NCBI GenBank assembly: GCA_963718295.1
Contig: CAVQYV010000008.1
Coordinates: 248,001-312,000, forward strand
Length of the DNA stretch: 64,000 nucleotides
Source: CAVQYV01 sp963718295 [NCBI: uncultured Methylomirabilota bacterium]
GTDB taxonomy: Bacteria; Methylomirabilota; Methylomirabilia; CAVQYV01
Direction of reading: 5' to 3'
Shown: piece after piece, positions 1-8,540 of the stretch
Layout of the letters: the number at the start of each line of letters is the position of its first letter
How positions within the stretch are numbered: the stretch's first letter is position 1
Notes under the pieces: generated by a model
What the model saw: the letters and a program-made list of their open reading frames with translations, nothing else
The model's database searches: none
What the model was told of the DNA's origin: nothing
Program-made: the position numbers and the translations under genes

Positions 1-1
1 C

Positions 2-313
2 AAATCCGGTGGCATCTCCGGCTTGACCTATGCCGCCTCCAAGGCAGGCATGATCGGCCTCACCAAATCGCTGGCGACTCATCTGGCTTCCTACAACATC
101 CTGGTGAATGCCATCGCCCCCGCCCTCATCGATACTGAGATGCTTCGTTGGCGCACAGAGGAGCAGTGGAAGGAGACCATTGCCAGCACTCCCCTGAAGC
201 GGTTGGGAGACCCAATGGACATGGCGGAATCGGCGATCTTTCTGGCCTCCAACGGGGGGAATTACATAACTGGCGCCACCATCGATGTGAATGGCGGACT
301 CTACATGGATTGA
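2..313 (+). CDS. SDR-family oxidoreductase, C-terminal part (5' end outside window)
   Basis: This is the C-terminal third of a short-chain dehydrogenase/reductase. The reading frame is open from the window edge. The visible part has the catalytic YxxxK (YAASK) followed by a helix typical of SDRs, the NAIAPALIDTEM segment that matches the NxIxPGxxxT cofactor loop, and the usual C-terminal end DVNGG. These residues indicate a classical NAD(P)(H)-dependent SDR; the substrate cannot be told. The N-terminal Rossmann motif (TGxxxGIG) lies outside the window. It ends 21 bp before the E1-like gene on the same strand, so the two may be co-transcribed. Confidence 0.85.
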   Translation, partial: KSGGISGLTYAASKAGMIGLTKSLATHLASYNILVNAIAPALIDTEMLRWRTEEQWKETIASTPLKRLGDPMDMAESAIFLASNGGNYITGATIDVNGGLYMD

Positions 314-334
314 GATGAGAGGGAGGAGCGGGCC

Positions 335-2742
335 ATGAAGGAGAATGTTCCCATTCAAATGACCTGGGACGAGCGAGATTTAGGGATGCTGGAATCGATC
401 CAGCGCCGCATCCTCTGGCTGGCGACCTATACCATCCATTACGCCAATGAGATCCGGCCCAATCCGGGTGGCGTTAAGGTGGGGGGACACCAGGCCAGCT
501 CTTCCTCGGTGGTCTCCATCCTCACTGCCCTCTACTTCAAGCTCTTACGTGGCGGCGACCGCATCGCCATCAAGCCCCATGCCTCCCCGGTTTTTCACGC
601 CATCCAGGCCCTGAGGGGGAACTCCCCTTGGAGGCTCTGAAGACCCTGCGGGCCTTCGGCGGACTTCAGTCCTACCCCAGTCGCATCAAAGACCCGGATG
701 GAGTGGATTTCTCCACCGGTTCGGTGGGTCTGGGGGCGGTGGCCCCCAACTTCGCTGCCCTCACGGAACAGTATATCCTGGATCACTTTGGCGAGGGGCC
801 GGCGGGACGCTTCATTGCCCTGGTGGGAGATGGGGAGTTGGATGAGGGCAACATCTGGGAGGCACTGGGGGAGGATTATGTAGGCAAGCTGGGAAACGTG
901 CTCTGGATCGTCGATCTGAACCGGCAGAGCCTGGATCGGGTCGTCCCGGACGGAAAGGCCCAGCGCATCCGTTCCTTGTTCGCGGATCAGGGCTGGCATG
1001 TCATCAATCTGAAATACGGATCGAAATTGGAGGCGGTCTATCGCCTCCCCCATGGGCCTGCCCTGCGCAAGCGGATCGACGACATGAGCAACACCGAGTA
1101 TCAAACCCTGTTGCAGCTGGATGGGGAGAGGATCCGGCAGGAACTGATCGAGGGGGATAAAGCTCTCTCCTCCGATCTGGCCGCCTTGTTGGAGGGGCGC
1201 CCGGCTGAGGAGGTGAAAGATCTGTTCTACGACCTGGGGGGGCATGACCTCTGCCGTATCATGGAGTCTTTCGCCGAGGCGGATCGAGTTTCGGATCGAC
1301 CCGTGATGATCCTGGCCTATACGATCAAAGGCTGGGGACTGCCATTTGCCGGTGATCCACTCAACCACTCCCTCCTCCTCACCTCCGCCCAGATGGAGAA
1401 GCTGCAGGATGAGCTGGGAGTCTCCAGGGGAGAAGAGCTTTCCGGTTTTCCGTCCGAGAGCCCCGAAGGCCAGTACATTGCCCGACACCTGGAGGAGTTG
1501 GAACAGGGGAGGCCGAAGGCTCAGGCGAAGCCCATCGAGCTCTCCATCCCCGATACCCTCCATGTCCGGTTCCGTCCCACAACCTCCACCCAGGAAGCCT
1601 TTGGGAACATCCTGGTGGCCATCGGCCGCCATCCGGAGCTGGCCCGATATGTCCTTACCGTCTCTCCCGATGTGGCGATCTCCACCAACCTGGGAGGCTG
1701 GATCAATCAGATGGGGGTCTATGCCCACAGCGAGGCGATCGACTACTTCCGCCGGCACAAGCTGGCACGCATCCTGGATTGGCGGCAGGATCCGAGAGGC
1801 CAGCACCTGGAGCTCGGGATCTCCGAGAACAATTTCTTCCTGCTTCTGGCCATGCTGGGCCTCTCCTACGAGATAACCGGCCAGCTGCTGCTGCCCATCG
1901 GCACCCTCTATGATCCCTTCATCTGCCGCGGCCTGGATTCTTTGATCTATGCGGCCTATTCCCACTCCAAGTTCATCTTTGCCGGCACCCCCTCCGGGGT
2001 GAGCCTGAGCGCAGAGGGCGGCTCCCACCAATCCCTGATCACCCCCTCCATCGGCTTGGAGCTGCCCCAGGTGAGCTATTATGAGCCCACCTTCGCCCAG
2101 GAACTGGAATGGATCCTGCTCTCCTCCCTGAGGAACCTTTTGGATCGGAAGAAGGGGCAGATCGTTTATCTCCGCCTCTCCACCAAACCGATCGATCAAT
2201 CTCCCTTCGACGCCATGCTGCCCTCGGAAGAGGCTCAAATCAAGCAGCTGCGGGATCAGGTCAACCTGGGAGGCTATCGCCTGAAGGACTATTCCGATCG
2301 GGCAGCCTATCGTCCCGGCGAGAATGTGGTCCACATCTTCGCCGCAGGGGTGATGGTGCCAGAGGCCCTGGCCGCGAGCGAGCGGCTGCGGGAGGAGGGG
2401 ATTTATGCCAATCTCTTCGTGGTTACCAGTCCGGACATGCTCTACCGCGGCTATCGCCATGCCCGCCGTATGGAGCTGGCCAATCCCAATCAGCGGGTGA
2501 AATCCCATTTGGGGCGGCTCATCTCTCATTCCGAGAGGGTAGCCCCGGCAGTAACGGTGATGGACGGCCATTCCCATACCCTCTCCTTTATTGCCGGCGC
2601 CTTCGGCATGAGGACGATCTGTCTGGGGGCCGATGAATTCGGGCAGGTGGGCACCAGGCCCGAGCTGTATCGGGCGGAGGGGATCGATGTAGACTCCATC
2701 GTCGCCGCAGCCAAGCTGGCCCTGACCCGCTTCGGGCATTAG
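335..2742 (+). pseudogene. AceE/transketolase-like thiamine-diphosphate E1 enzyme, interrupted by a frameshift
   Basis: This is a homodimeric-type 2-oxoacid dehydrogenase E1 / transketolase-like enzyme of about 802 residues if the frame is restored. The N-terminal part (335-640) carries PGGVKVGGHQASS and runs into a stop. The rest continues in the next frame (from about 619) with FGGLQSYPSR, FSTGSVGLG and the ThDP motif GDGELDEGN...DLN. It then has the pyrimidine-binding domain and a C-terminal transketolase domain to 2742. One missing G in the run at 615-619 explains the break: adding it gives ALRGELPLEALK. The shift heptamer does not fit a standard -1 slippery site. A sequencing error in the G run or a recent null mutation are both possible. 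The start ATG at 335 follows GGGAGGAG. Pyruvate as substrate is inferred from AceE likeness. Confidence 0.8.
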
Positions 2743-2810
2743 CGGAAAAGGATATCCCCCAATGCGCCCAATGGTCACTCTGGTGGAAGATGGCGGAAGG
2801 AACAAAACCT

Positions 2811-2951
2811 ATGAAAGCCAATGGTCGGTTAGGGAACCGGATGGAGAGAAAGGTTACCATATGCTGCATAGGATGCCTGATCGCGGCGTTCTCGGTTTTG
2901 ACTTGTCTCAATGGAATTGTGCATGCAGGAGAGGTCATCACGGCGATCTGA
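2811..2951 (+). CDS. Truncated exported peptide (signal peptide followed by a stop)
   Basis: This 46-codon frame has a basic N-region (NRMERK), a hydrophobic core (CLIAAFSVLTCL) and an AxA-like cleavage site ending HAGEV, then a stop seven codons after the predicted cut. It looks like the leader of an exported protein whose mature part has been lost, or a very small secreted peptide. It sits between the E1-like gene and the left arm of the 25-bp inverted repeat, so the loss may be tied to rearrangement there. No clear Shine-Dalgarno sequence is seen; AAGGAAC lies about 8 bp upstream. Confidence 0.35.
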   Translation: MKANGRLGNRMERKVTICCIGCLIAAFSVLTCLNGIVHAGEVITAI

Positions 2952-3021
2952 TTTCGGGAAAACGGGATTACAGCAGAATCAGCAGGAATGGAAGGGGAGG
3001 GGCAGTCAGAATAGGGGGAGA

Positions 3022-3046
3022 AAGTTGTTTTAGAACCAACGTCCCC
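3022..3046 (+). repeat. Left arm of a perfect 25-bp inverted repeat flanking the SDR gene
   Basis: The 25 bp here, beginning AAGTTGTTTTAGAACCAACG and ending in TCCCC, are the exact reverse complement of 3904-3928. The core is itself a weak dyad (GTTG...CAAC). The right arm and a third copy at 44729-44748 share 20 identical bases. It may be the end of a small mobile element or a REP-like repeat; no transposase is present between the arms. Confidence 0.85.
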
Positions 3047-3071
3047 CATTTTGACTTTGACTGCACCTGAG

Positions 3072-3878
3072 ATGAGAAAGCCATCCATGAAGTCACTTCC
3101 GGAGCTCTTGAGCCTTAAAGGGAAATGCGCCATTGTGACTGGCGCAGCAACCGGTATCGGCCGAGCGATCTCGGCCAGGCTGGCAGAGGCTGGCGCCAAT
3201 CTCATCTTGCTCGACATAGACCCCAAAGGCCTAAGTCAGGTCCGAGCGGATTTGACCTCTCCGGGGTCTAGTGTCCTGGCATTCAAAGTTGACCTTTCCG
3301 CCAAGGGCAATATCGACAGGTTTTGGTCGGAGATCAGGGGCGATCAGGTAGATATCCTCGTCAACAATGCCGGAGTCTATCCCTTCAAGAGATTTCTCGA
3401 TCTGGAGCCTGACTACCTCGACCAGGTGATGCAAGTCAATCTCTATTCGGTTCTGTGGATGTGTCAGAGTATGATCAAGAGGCGCGGAAAAAGGGGGGGC
3501 ATCATCGTCAATATCGGGTCTATCGAGGCAATTATGCCCTTCAAAGACGACCTCTTGCAGTACTCAGTCAGCAAAGTTGGCGTCATCACCCTTACCAGAG
3601 ACTTGGCAAGGGAATTCGGGAAGGACGGTTTCAGGGTCAACGCTGTCCTTCCTGGTGGAGTCTTGAGCACTGGAACCAAGAGTGCTGCGAAGAAAGTGAT
3701 CACCGATTTTCAGTTTGGGCTCATCAGCGACGCCTACAACTTCATGCAGCGTCTTCCGTTGCGCCGATTGGGCACGCCGGACGAGATCGCCAGGATCGTC
3801 CTGATGCTTTCCTCTGATTTCTCTACTTATGTCCATGGGGCTCTGATTCCCGTGGATGGGGGATTCCTTTCCTCGTAG
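3072..3878 (+). CDS. SDR-family NAD(P)-dependent oxidoreductase
   Basis: This is a classical short-chain dehydrogenase/reductase of 268 residues. It shows the Rossmann nucleotide motif TGAATGIG near residue 25, LVNNAG for core stability, a catalytic Ser (NIGSIE), the catalytic Tyr-Lys pair (YSVSK), the NAVLPGG loop and a typical end PVDGGF. An Asp after the second strand (LLDID) suggests a preference for NAD(H); the substrate is unknown. I took the ATG at 3072; an in-frame TTG at 3051 and ATG at 3087 are alternatives and ribosome-binding signals are weak. The gene fills the space between two arms of a perfect 25-bp inverted repeat, which suggests the cassette may have moved as a unit. Confidence 0.9.
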   Translation: MRKPSMKSLPELLSLKGKCAIVTGAATGIGRAISARLAEAGANLILLDIDPKGLSQVRADLTSPGSSVLAFKVDLSAKGNIDRFWSEIRGDQVDILVNNAGVYPFKRFLDLEPDYLDQVMQVNLYSVLWMCQSMIKRRGKRGGIIVNIGSIEAIMPFKDDLLQYSVSKVGVITLTRDLAREFGKDGFRVNAVLPGGVLSTGTKSAAKKVITDFQFGLISDAYNFMQRLPLRRLGTPDEIARIVLMLSSDFSTYVHGALIPVDGGFLSS

Positions 3879-3903
3879 GGAATCGAGACAAGACCGCCGG
3901 GAA

Positions 3904-3928
3904 GGGGACGTTGGTTCTAAAACAACTT
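3904..3928 (-). repeat. Right arm of the perfect 25-bp inverted repeat
   Basis: This is the exact reverse complement of 3022-3046, lying 26 bp after the SDR stop codon. On the + strand it begins GGGGACGTTGGTTCTAAAAC. The last 20 bases with the following A (3910-3929) recur identically at 44729-44748. Confidence 0.85.
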
Positions 3929-3929
3929 A

Positions 3930-4487
3930 TCGAGAATACAGAGGGGATGGTTTCGGGACACAAGGGGGAGTCGCCTTTTTCATGAAAAAATGGATTCGGG
4001 TGTTTGTTTGCATTCGTCGCGCGGGCTACTTGAATCCCTCTCTGTAAGCCGCAAACAATCGAAGGCCTCGGGTTAGACACCTCTAAAGGCAGATTTTTCT
4101 TTGTCTTCCCAAGCCGGTATGTGTTCGCCCACCACCAAAAATCCTTGACAAACGGGCGATGGCGAGTTATATGAACACAGGGTTAGAGGCGTTCCGGTCG
4201 CGAGCGGATGATCTGCCGAATGCGATCGTTTTTTTGTGTCTTTGACTTGTGTTTCTGCACAATGATGCAGGATGGAAAAAGCGATTGGCCGAACCGGTAA
4301 CCGAGCCGTGCGTGTTACCCCTCTCGCCACCGAATCAGGAACCAGACGGAAACATGGCCATCCGGCCTCCTGATTCCACCCGCCCAGGCGACCCCTTCGA
4401 TTTCCCCGACTTCATTTCTTGAAAGGCCCCGCCTCCTATCTTTCTTCGCGGGTCCACAGATGTAATCACAACGTTGAGGAGGCATCT
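3930..4487. other. Intergenic region upstream of the hydrogenase operon
   Basis: About 560 bp with no convincing gene. It holds a sigma70-like promoter candidate (4145-4173), a small dyad GGTAAC...GTTACC around 4298-4320 and a strong ribosome-binding site (TTGAGGAGG) just before 4488. Short open frames here lack coding character. Confidence 0.5.
4145..4173 (+). promoter_or_regulatory. Candidate sigma70-type promoter upstream of hydB
   Basis: TTGACA at 4145-4150 is followed after 17 bp by TATATG at 4168-4173. It is the best -35/-10 pair in this gap, but would leave a leader of about 310 nt before hydB, so its assignment to the hydrogenase operon is tentative. Confidence 0.3.
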
Positions 4488-5546
4488 ATGAAGATCTTGA
4501 AGCTCCCCAAAAAGAATATGGATTCCTTTCTCTCCGTGCTGAACAAGTTCGGAGAGATCCAGGTTCCCGTCAAGAAAGGGGAAAAGAGCTTCGCCTTCGA
4601 TAAGATCTCGAATTGGTCGGAGGTGAACCTGGATTACAACCGCACCATCCTCCCGCCGAAGAAATACTTTCTGAAGCCCATAGACACCATCTTTCGCTTC
4701 TCTACCACCGAGGGCTTCAAGCCCAATGTGGAGGACGCCAACAAGAAGTTTGTGCTTTTCGGAGTGCATTCCTGTGATATCTACGCCGTCAAGATCCTGG
4801 ATCTGGTGTTCTCCGGCAAGTATACGGACAATTACTATTTCGCCCGGCGGAAGAACATCGGGATCATCGGGATCGACTGCACCCCCGATGAGTACTGCTT
4901 CTGCCATTCCATGCGAGCCGATTCGGTACCCGACGGGTTTGACCTCTTCCTCTCCGATATCGGGGATGCCTACGTGGTATCCGTGGGGACCAGCCTGGGG
5001 GATGACATGGTGTTGTCTGCGGGCCCCGCTTTTGAGGATATCACCGGATCCGACATCGACGAATACAAGCACCGCTCCAACGAGCGGAACAAGGCCTTCA
5101 AGCTCGAGGTAGAGCTGCGGGACTTCGCGGGGATCATGGAGATGGAATACGAGAGCGATATCTGGAAGGAGCTGGGAGATCGCTGCCTGAGCTGTGGGAG
5201 CTGTTCCATGGTCTGCCCCACCTGCTACTGCTACGATGTCTATGACGAGCTCAACCTGGACCAGGTCTCGGGCCAGCGCAAGAGGATGTGGGACTCCTGC
5301 CTCCGGAAGGAGCATGCCCTGGTGGCTGGCGGCGAGAACTTCCGGGAACACCGATCAGATCGGGTGAAGTTTCGGTATTACCACAAGCAACGAGGATTCG
5401 TGGCAGAGTACGGGCGGCCCAGCTGCGTCGGCTGCGGTCGATGCATCGTGGCCTGCCCCGCGAAGATCGATATCATTGAGGTAATCCAAAAAATAAGAGG
5501 TGAAGAGCATGAACACAGCACCGCTGAACACGGCCCCACTCGTTAG
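4488..5546 (+). CDS. hydB: Sulfhydrogenase beta subunit, two [4Fe-4S] ferredoxin-type domain
   Basis: This is the electron-transfer beta subunit of a soluble group 3b [NiFe] hydrogenase (related to anaerobic sulfite reductase subunit A), 352 residues. The C-terminal third has two classic cluster-binding sets: C233/C236/C239/C243 (CLSCGSCSMVC) and C313/C316/C319/C323 (CVGCGRCIVAC). The N-terminal domain carries conserved VHSCDIYA and CTPDEYCFCH cysteines, likely further cluster ligands. ATG 4488 is chosen over an upstream in-frame TTG because of TTGAGGAGG 6 bp before it. The next gene starts inside its 3' end. Gene order hydB-hydG-hydD-hydA is the same as in the Pyrococcus sulfhydrogenase operon. 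It should pass electrons between the small subunit and the flavin subunit in the cytoplasm. Confidence 0.93.
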   Translation: MKILKLPKKNMDSFLSVLNKFGEIQVPVKKGEKSFAFDKISNWSEVNLDYNRTILPPKKYFLKPIDTIFRFSTTEGFKPNVEDANKKFVLFGVHSCDIYAVKILDLVFSGKYTDNYYFARRKNIGIIGIDCTPDEYCFCHSMRADSVPDGFDLFLSDIGDAYVVSVGTSLGDDMVLSAGPAFEDITGSDIDEYKHRSNERNKAFKLEVELRDFAGIMEMEYESDIWKELGDRCLSCGSCSMVCPTCYCYDVYDELNLDQVSGQRKRMWDSCLRKEHALVAGGENFREHRSDRVKFRYYHKQRGFVAEYGRPSCVGCGRCIVACPAKIDIIEVIQKIRGEEHEHSTAEHGPTR

Positions 5547-6378
5547 AGAGACAAACCCCTACCAGCCTCACCTGGCCCGGATCGTCCGCATCCATCCTAT
5601 GGTGAAGGACAACTGCCTCTTCCAGTTCCGCTTCCTGGATGAGGAGATGGTCAAGGGCTTCGACCACCGTCCGGGGCAGTTCGTCATGCTCTCCGTTTTG
5701 GGCACCGGGGAGGCACCGATTTCCATCTCTTCCTCCCCCACCCGTCCGGGGATCATCGAGCTTTGTGTCCGGAGGACGGGAAGGCTGACCGATGCCCTGT
5801 ATCGCCTCAAACACAACGACGTGGTGGGGATCCGTGGACCCTACGGAAATGGATTCCCCATCGAGGAGATGAAGGGTAACAGCCTTCTGATCATTGCCGG
5901 CGGATTAGGGATGGCCCCTCTGCGATCGCTCCTCTGGTATGCCCTCGACAATCGCTCCCTCTTCAAGGATGTCACCCTCATGTATGGGGCGAAGAGCCCG
6001 GAGGATATGCTCTACCGGGAGGAGTTGGTCTCCTTGACCAACCGTCAGGACCTCAATTGCCTCCTGACCGTGGATCGGGACCCGACCGGCACCTGGAAAG
6101 AACATGTCGGCCTTCTTCCCACCCTGTTTGATTTTGCACAGATCGATGCCAATACCACCTACGCAGCCGTATGCGGTCCCCCGGTAGTCTTCAAATTCGT
6201 GCTTCAGAAGCTCCTGGAGCGGAACTTCTCCAAGAACCGTATCCTCATGTCCCTGGAGCGGCGGATGAAGTGCGGGGTGGGCAAGTGCGGACACTGCAGC
6301 GTCGGGTACAAATACACCTGCATCCATGGCCCGATTTACACCTACTGGGATGCGATCAACATGCCAGAGATCATTTAG
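5509..6378 (+). CDS. hydG: Sulfhydrogenase gamma subunit, FAD/NAD(P)-binding reductase
   Basis: This is the flavin- and pyridine-nucleotide-binding gamma subunit of the hydrogenase (AsrB/ferredoxin-NADP reductase superfamily), 289 residues. It shows a FAD-binding barrel with RPGQFVML near residue 54 and SISSSP, a nucleotide-binding segment IIAGGLGMAPLRS near 130, CGPP near 220, and a C-terminal [2Fe-2S] set CGVGKCGHC plus a fourth Cys near residue 264. It would exchange electrons with NAD(P)(H). ATG 5509 is favoured by AAGAGGTGA upstream; an in-frame GTG lies at 5500. It overlaps hydB by 38 bp, which suggests translational coupling. Confidence 0.93.
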   Translation: MNTAPLNTAPLVRETNPYQPHLARIVRIHPMVKDNCLFQFRFLDEEMVKGFDHRPGQFVMLSVLGTGEAPISISSSPTRPGIIELCVRRTGRLTDALYRLKHNDVVGIRGPYGNGFPIEEMKGNSLLIIAGGLGMAPLRSLLWYALDNRSLFKDVTLMYGAKSPEDMLYREELVSLTNRQDLNCLLTVDRDPTGTWKEHVGLLPTLFDFAQIDANTTYAAVCGPPVVFKFVLQKLLERNFSKNRILMSLERRMKCGVGKCGHCSVGYKYTCIHGPIYTYWDAINMPEII

Positions 6379-6405
6379 AATCAGGATGAAATGGAGCGTG
6401 ACAAG

Positions 6406-7173
6406 ATGAGCAAACCCAAGGTCGGCGTATACGGATTGACCTCCTGCGCGGGAGATCAGCTCGCCATTTTGAATATGGAGGATGAATTGCTCGATCTGGC
6501 CGGGGCCATCGAGATCATCGATTTTCCCATGGCCATGAGCGGAAACGATCAGAAGACCCCCCTGGATGTCGCCTTCGTGGAAGGATCAGTGGTCAACTCC
6601 CACGATGTGGAGTATCTGAAGAAGATCCGGGAGCGGGCGTCGCTCTTGGTGGCCATCGGGACCTGCGCGGTATGGGGAGGGGTGCCCGCCATGGCCAACG
6701 AGATCCCCCGGGAGGAGCTGAAGCAGAAGGTATACGGAGCGGCGGGGAAGGATTTTGATAGCATCCCGGCTCAACCCTTGTCCAGTTTCGTGAAAGTGGA
6801 CTTCAATATCCCCGGTTGTCCCATGGAGAAGGGACATTTCCTTAGGGCGGCGGCCTCCCTGTTGCACGGGGACCTTCCCCTATTGCCTACCTACGCGGTG
6901 TGCCAGGAGTGCAAGATGAAAGAGAATATCTGCCTCCTGAAGGAGAAGGACCAGCTTTGTATGGGCCCCATCACCGTGGCAGGGTGCGAGGCCCTCTGTC
7001 CCAGCCACAGCGTCCCCTGTCAGGGTTGTCGGGGGCCTCTGGAGGAGGCGAATATCGCCTCTGAGGTTAACCTCTTTCGCGAGAAGGGCTACACGGTGGA
7101 AGACATCCGAAAGAGACTGCGGGTCTATGCGGCTCCCGCAGAGGTCATCCAATCCGTTATGGGCAAGGAGTAA
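6406..7173 (+). CDS. hydD: [NiFe] hydrogenase small (delta) subunit
   Basis: This is the small, Fe-S cluster-bearing subunit that partners the NiFe subunit. The N-terminal YGLTSCAGDQ contains the first proximal-cluster Cys (C14 of the form starting at 6406). Further ligands are visible in GTCAVWGG, in NIPGCPMEKG and in CQECK...CLLKEK...CEALCPSHSVPCQGC, giving enough cysteines for several clusters. No signal peptide or twin-arginine motif is present, in keeping with a cytoplasmic group 3 enzyme. Starts at 6391 and 6406 are both possible; 6406 has GGAG at a better distance and matches the usual family N terminus. It lies 3 bp before hydA. Confidence 0.92.
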   Translation: MSKPKVGVYGLTSCAGDQLAILNMEDELLDLAGAIEIIDFPMAMSGNDQKTPLDVAFVEGSVVNSHDVEYLKKIRERASLLVAIGTCAVWGGVPAMANEIPREELKQKVYGAAGKDFDSIPAQPLSSFVKVDFNIPGCPMEKGHFLRAAASLLHGDLPLLPTYAVCQECKMKENICLLKEKDQLCMGPITVAGCEALCPSHSVPCQGCRGPLEEANIASEVNLFREKGYTVEDIRKRLRVYAAPAEVIQSVMGKE

Positions 7174-7176
7174 TTC

Positions 7177-8466
7177 ATGAGCAAATCCATTGTCGTCGAT
7201 GAAGTCTGTCGGGTGGAAGGCCATGGCGGGATCACCGTCGCCATCCAGAACGGCAAGATCTCCGAGGTCAAATTCGATATCTTTGAAGGGTCCCGCTTCT
7301 TCGAGCCCCTGCTGAAGGGAAGGCCCTACGACGAGGTGGCCTCCATCACCTCTCGGATCTGCGCCATCTGTAGCTTCGGTCATACCCTGGCCTCCGTTCA
7401 GGCCACGGAAGATGCCTTTGGGGTAGAGGTATCTCCCCAGACGATCCGACTGCGGGATCTCATGATGCAGGCGGAGATGATCGAAAGCCATGCCCTTCAT
7501 CTCTTCTGCCTGGTCCTGCCCGATCTCCTGGGCTATCCCAGCGCCATCCATATGGCCGCCGATTACAAAGACGCAGTGGCCATGGGACTGGGACTGAAGA
7601 AGCTCGGCAACACCTTGAGGGAGGTATTGGGGGGCAGGGCCATCCATCCCTGCAACGCCGTGGTGGGCGGATTCGGGAAGGTCCCCGCGGCGGATTCCCT
7701 CGCCCCCTTACAGGGGCCGTTAGAGAAGGCACTGGATGACAGCATGAAGGCGGTGGATCTCTTCGCATCGTTGGAAAACCCCAACTACGCGGAATCCCCC
7801 ACCCTCTATGCTGCCCTGGATTCATTGGGAGGGATCTATGGATACTTCGGCCAGGACATCCTGGTCTCTACCGGAGAACGGCTGAACATCCATGACTACC
7901 GGAAGCTGACCAACGAAAAGACCGTCTCCCACTCCCATGCCAAGCACAGCCTCTTCGCGGGAAAGCCGTTCATGACGGGGTCATTGGCCCGTCTGATCCT
8001 GAACGAGAACAAGCTCAAGGGCAAAGCCAAGGAGGCCAAGGAGAAGCTGGGCCTGAAGTTGCCCTCGGATAACATCTTCGATAACAACCTGGCGCAGGCG
8101 GTGGAGTTGGTATTCTCCATCGAGCGTTCTCACGAGATCATTTCCGATCTGCTCCGGGAGGGCCTCCGCCCGGAGGGACTGCCTCTGATAAAGCCCAGGG
8201 CCAGCCAGGGAGTGGGCGCGGTGGAGGTTCCCCGCGGCACCCTTTATCACAGCTACAGCTACGATGATCAAGGCCGAATCCTGGAGGCCGATATCATCAC
8301 TCCCACCGCCCAGAACCTGGCCAATGTGGAGAAGGATTTTCGGGCGGCGGTGGAGCGCCTCCCCGGGGAACCTCAGGACAAACTCGCCTTCAAGCTGGAG
8401 ATGGTGGCCCGGGCCTACGACCCCTGCATCTCTTGCTCGGTTCATCTGATCGAGATAAAACGATAG
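7177..8466 (+). CDS. hydA: [NiFe] hydrogenase large (alpha) catalytic subunit, group 3b-like
   Basis: This is the Ni-Fe active-site subunit, 429 residues. Both metal-binding motifs are intact: N-terminal RICAICSFGH (C62, C65) and C-terminal DPCISCSVH (C417, C420). The six residues after His423 (LIEIKR) would be removed by a maturation endopeptidase, as known for this family. Together with hydB/G/D it forms a cytoplasmic NAD(P)-linked bidirectional hydrogenase, possibly also able to reduce polysulfide as in archaeal sulfhydrogenases. No hyp maturation genes or endopeptidase are in this window. The ATG at 7177 has GGAG a few bases upstream in the hydD stop region. Confidence 0.95.
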   Translation: MSKSIVVDEVCRVEGHGGITVAIQNGKISEVKFDIFEGSRFFEPLLKGRPYDEVASITSRICAICSFGHTLASVQATEDAFGVEVSPQTIRLRDLMMQAEMIESHALHLFCLVLPDLLGYPSAIHMAADYKDAVAMGLGLKKLGNTLREVLGGRAIHPCNAVVGGFGKVPAADSLAPLQGPLEKALDDSMKAVDLFASLENPNYAESPTLYAALDSLGGIYGYFGQDILVSTGERLNIHDYRKLTNEKTVSHSHAKHSLFAGKPFMTGSLARLILNENKLKGKAKEAKEKLGLKLPSDNIFDNNLAQAVELVFSIERSHEIISDLLREGLRPEGLPLIKPRASQGVGAVEVPRGTLYHSYSYDDQGRILEADIITPTAQNLANVEKDFRAAVERLPGEPQDKLAFKLEMVARAYDPCISCSVHLIEIKR

Positions 8467-8540
8467 GTAGGTCAGGGGAGAGCTGGCGGGGGAAGGCGCT
8501 GGGGGAGAAAAGGGAGAGACAAAACCGGGGGGGAGTTACG

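Noticed and set aside
610-640. Programmed -1 frameshift in the E1 gene
   Set aside because: The zero-frame codons AGG GGG do not form an X XXY YYZ heptamer and no downstream stimulatory hairpin is evident.
595-2805. Very long open frame on the minus strand opposite the E1 gene
   Set aside because: It is the antisense of a well-conserved ThDP enzyme; the translation is low-complexity Gly/Leu/Pro-rich and matches no family.
3022-3928. Integron attC sites around the SDR gene
   Set aside because: The arms contain GTTG/CAAC but not the RYYYAAC/GTTRRRY core pairs, and the arms are inverted rather than direct.
4335-5351. Long minus-strand frame opposite hydB
   Set aside because: Antisense shadow; hydB carries both complete ferredoxin motifs and a strong ribosome-binding site.
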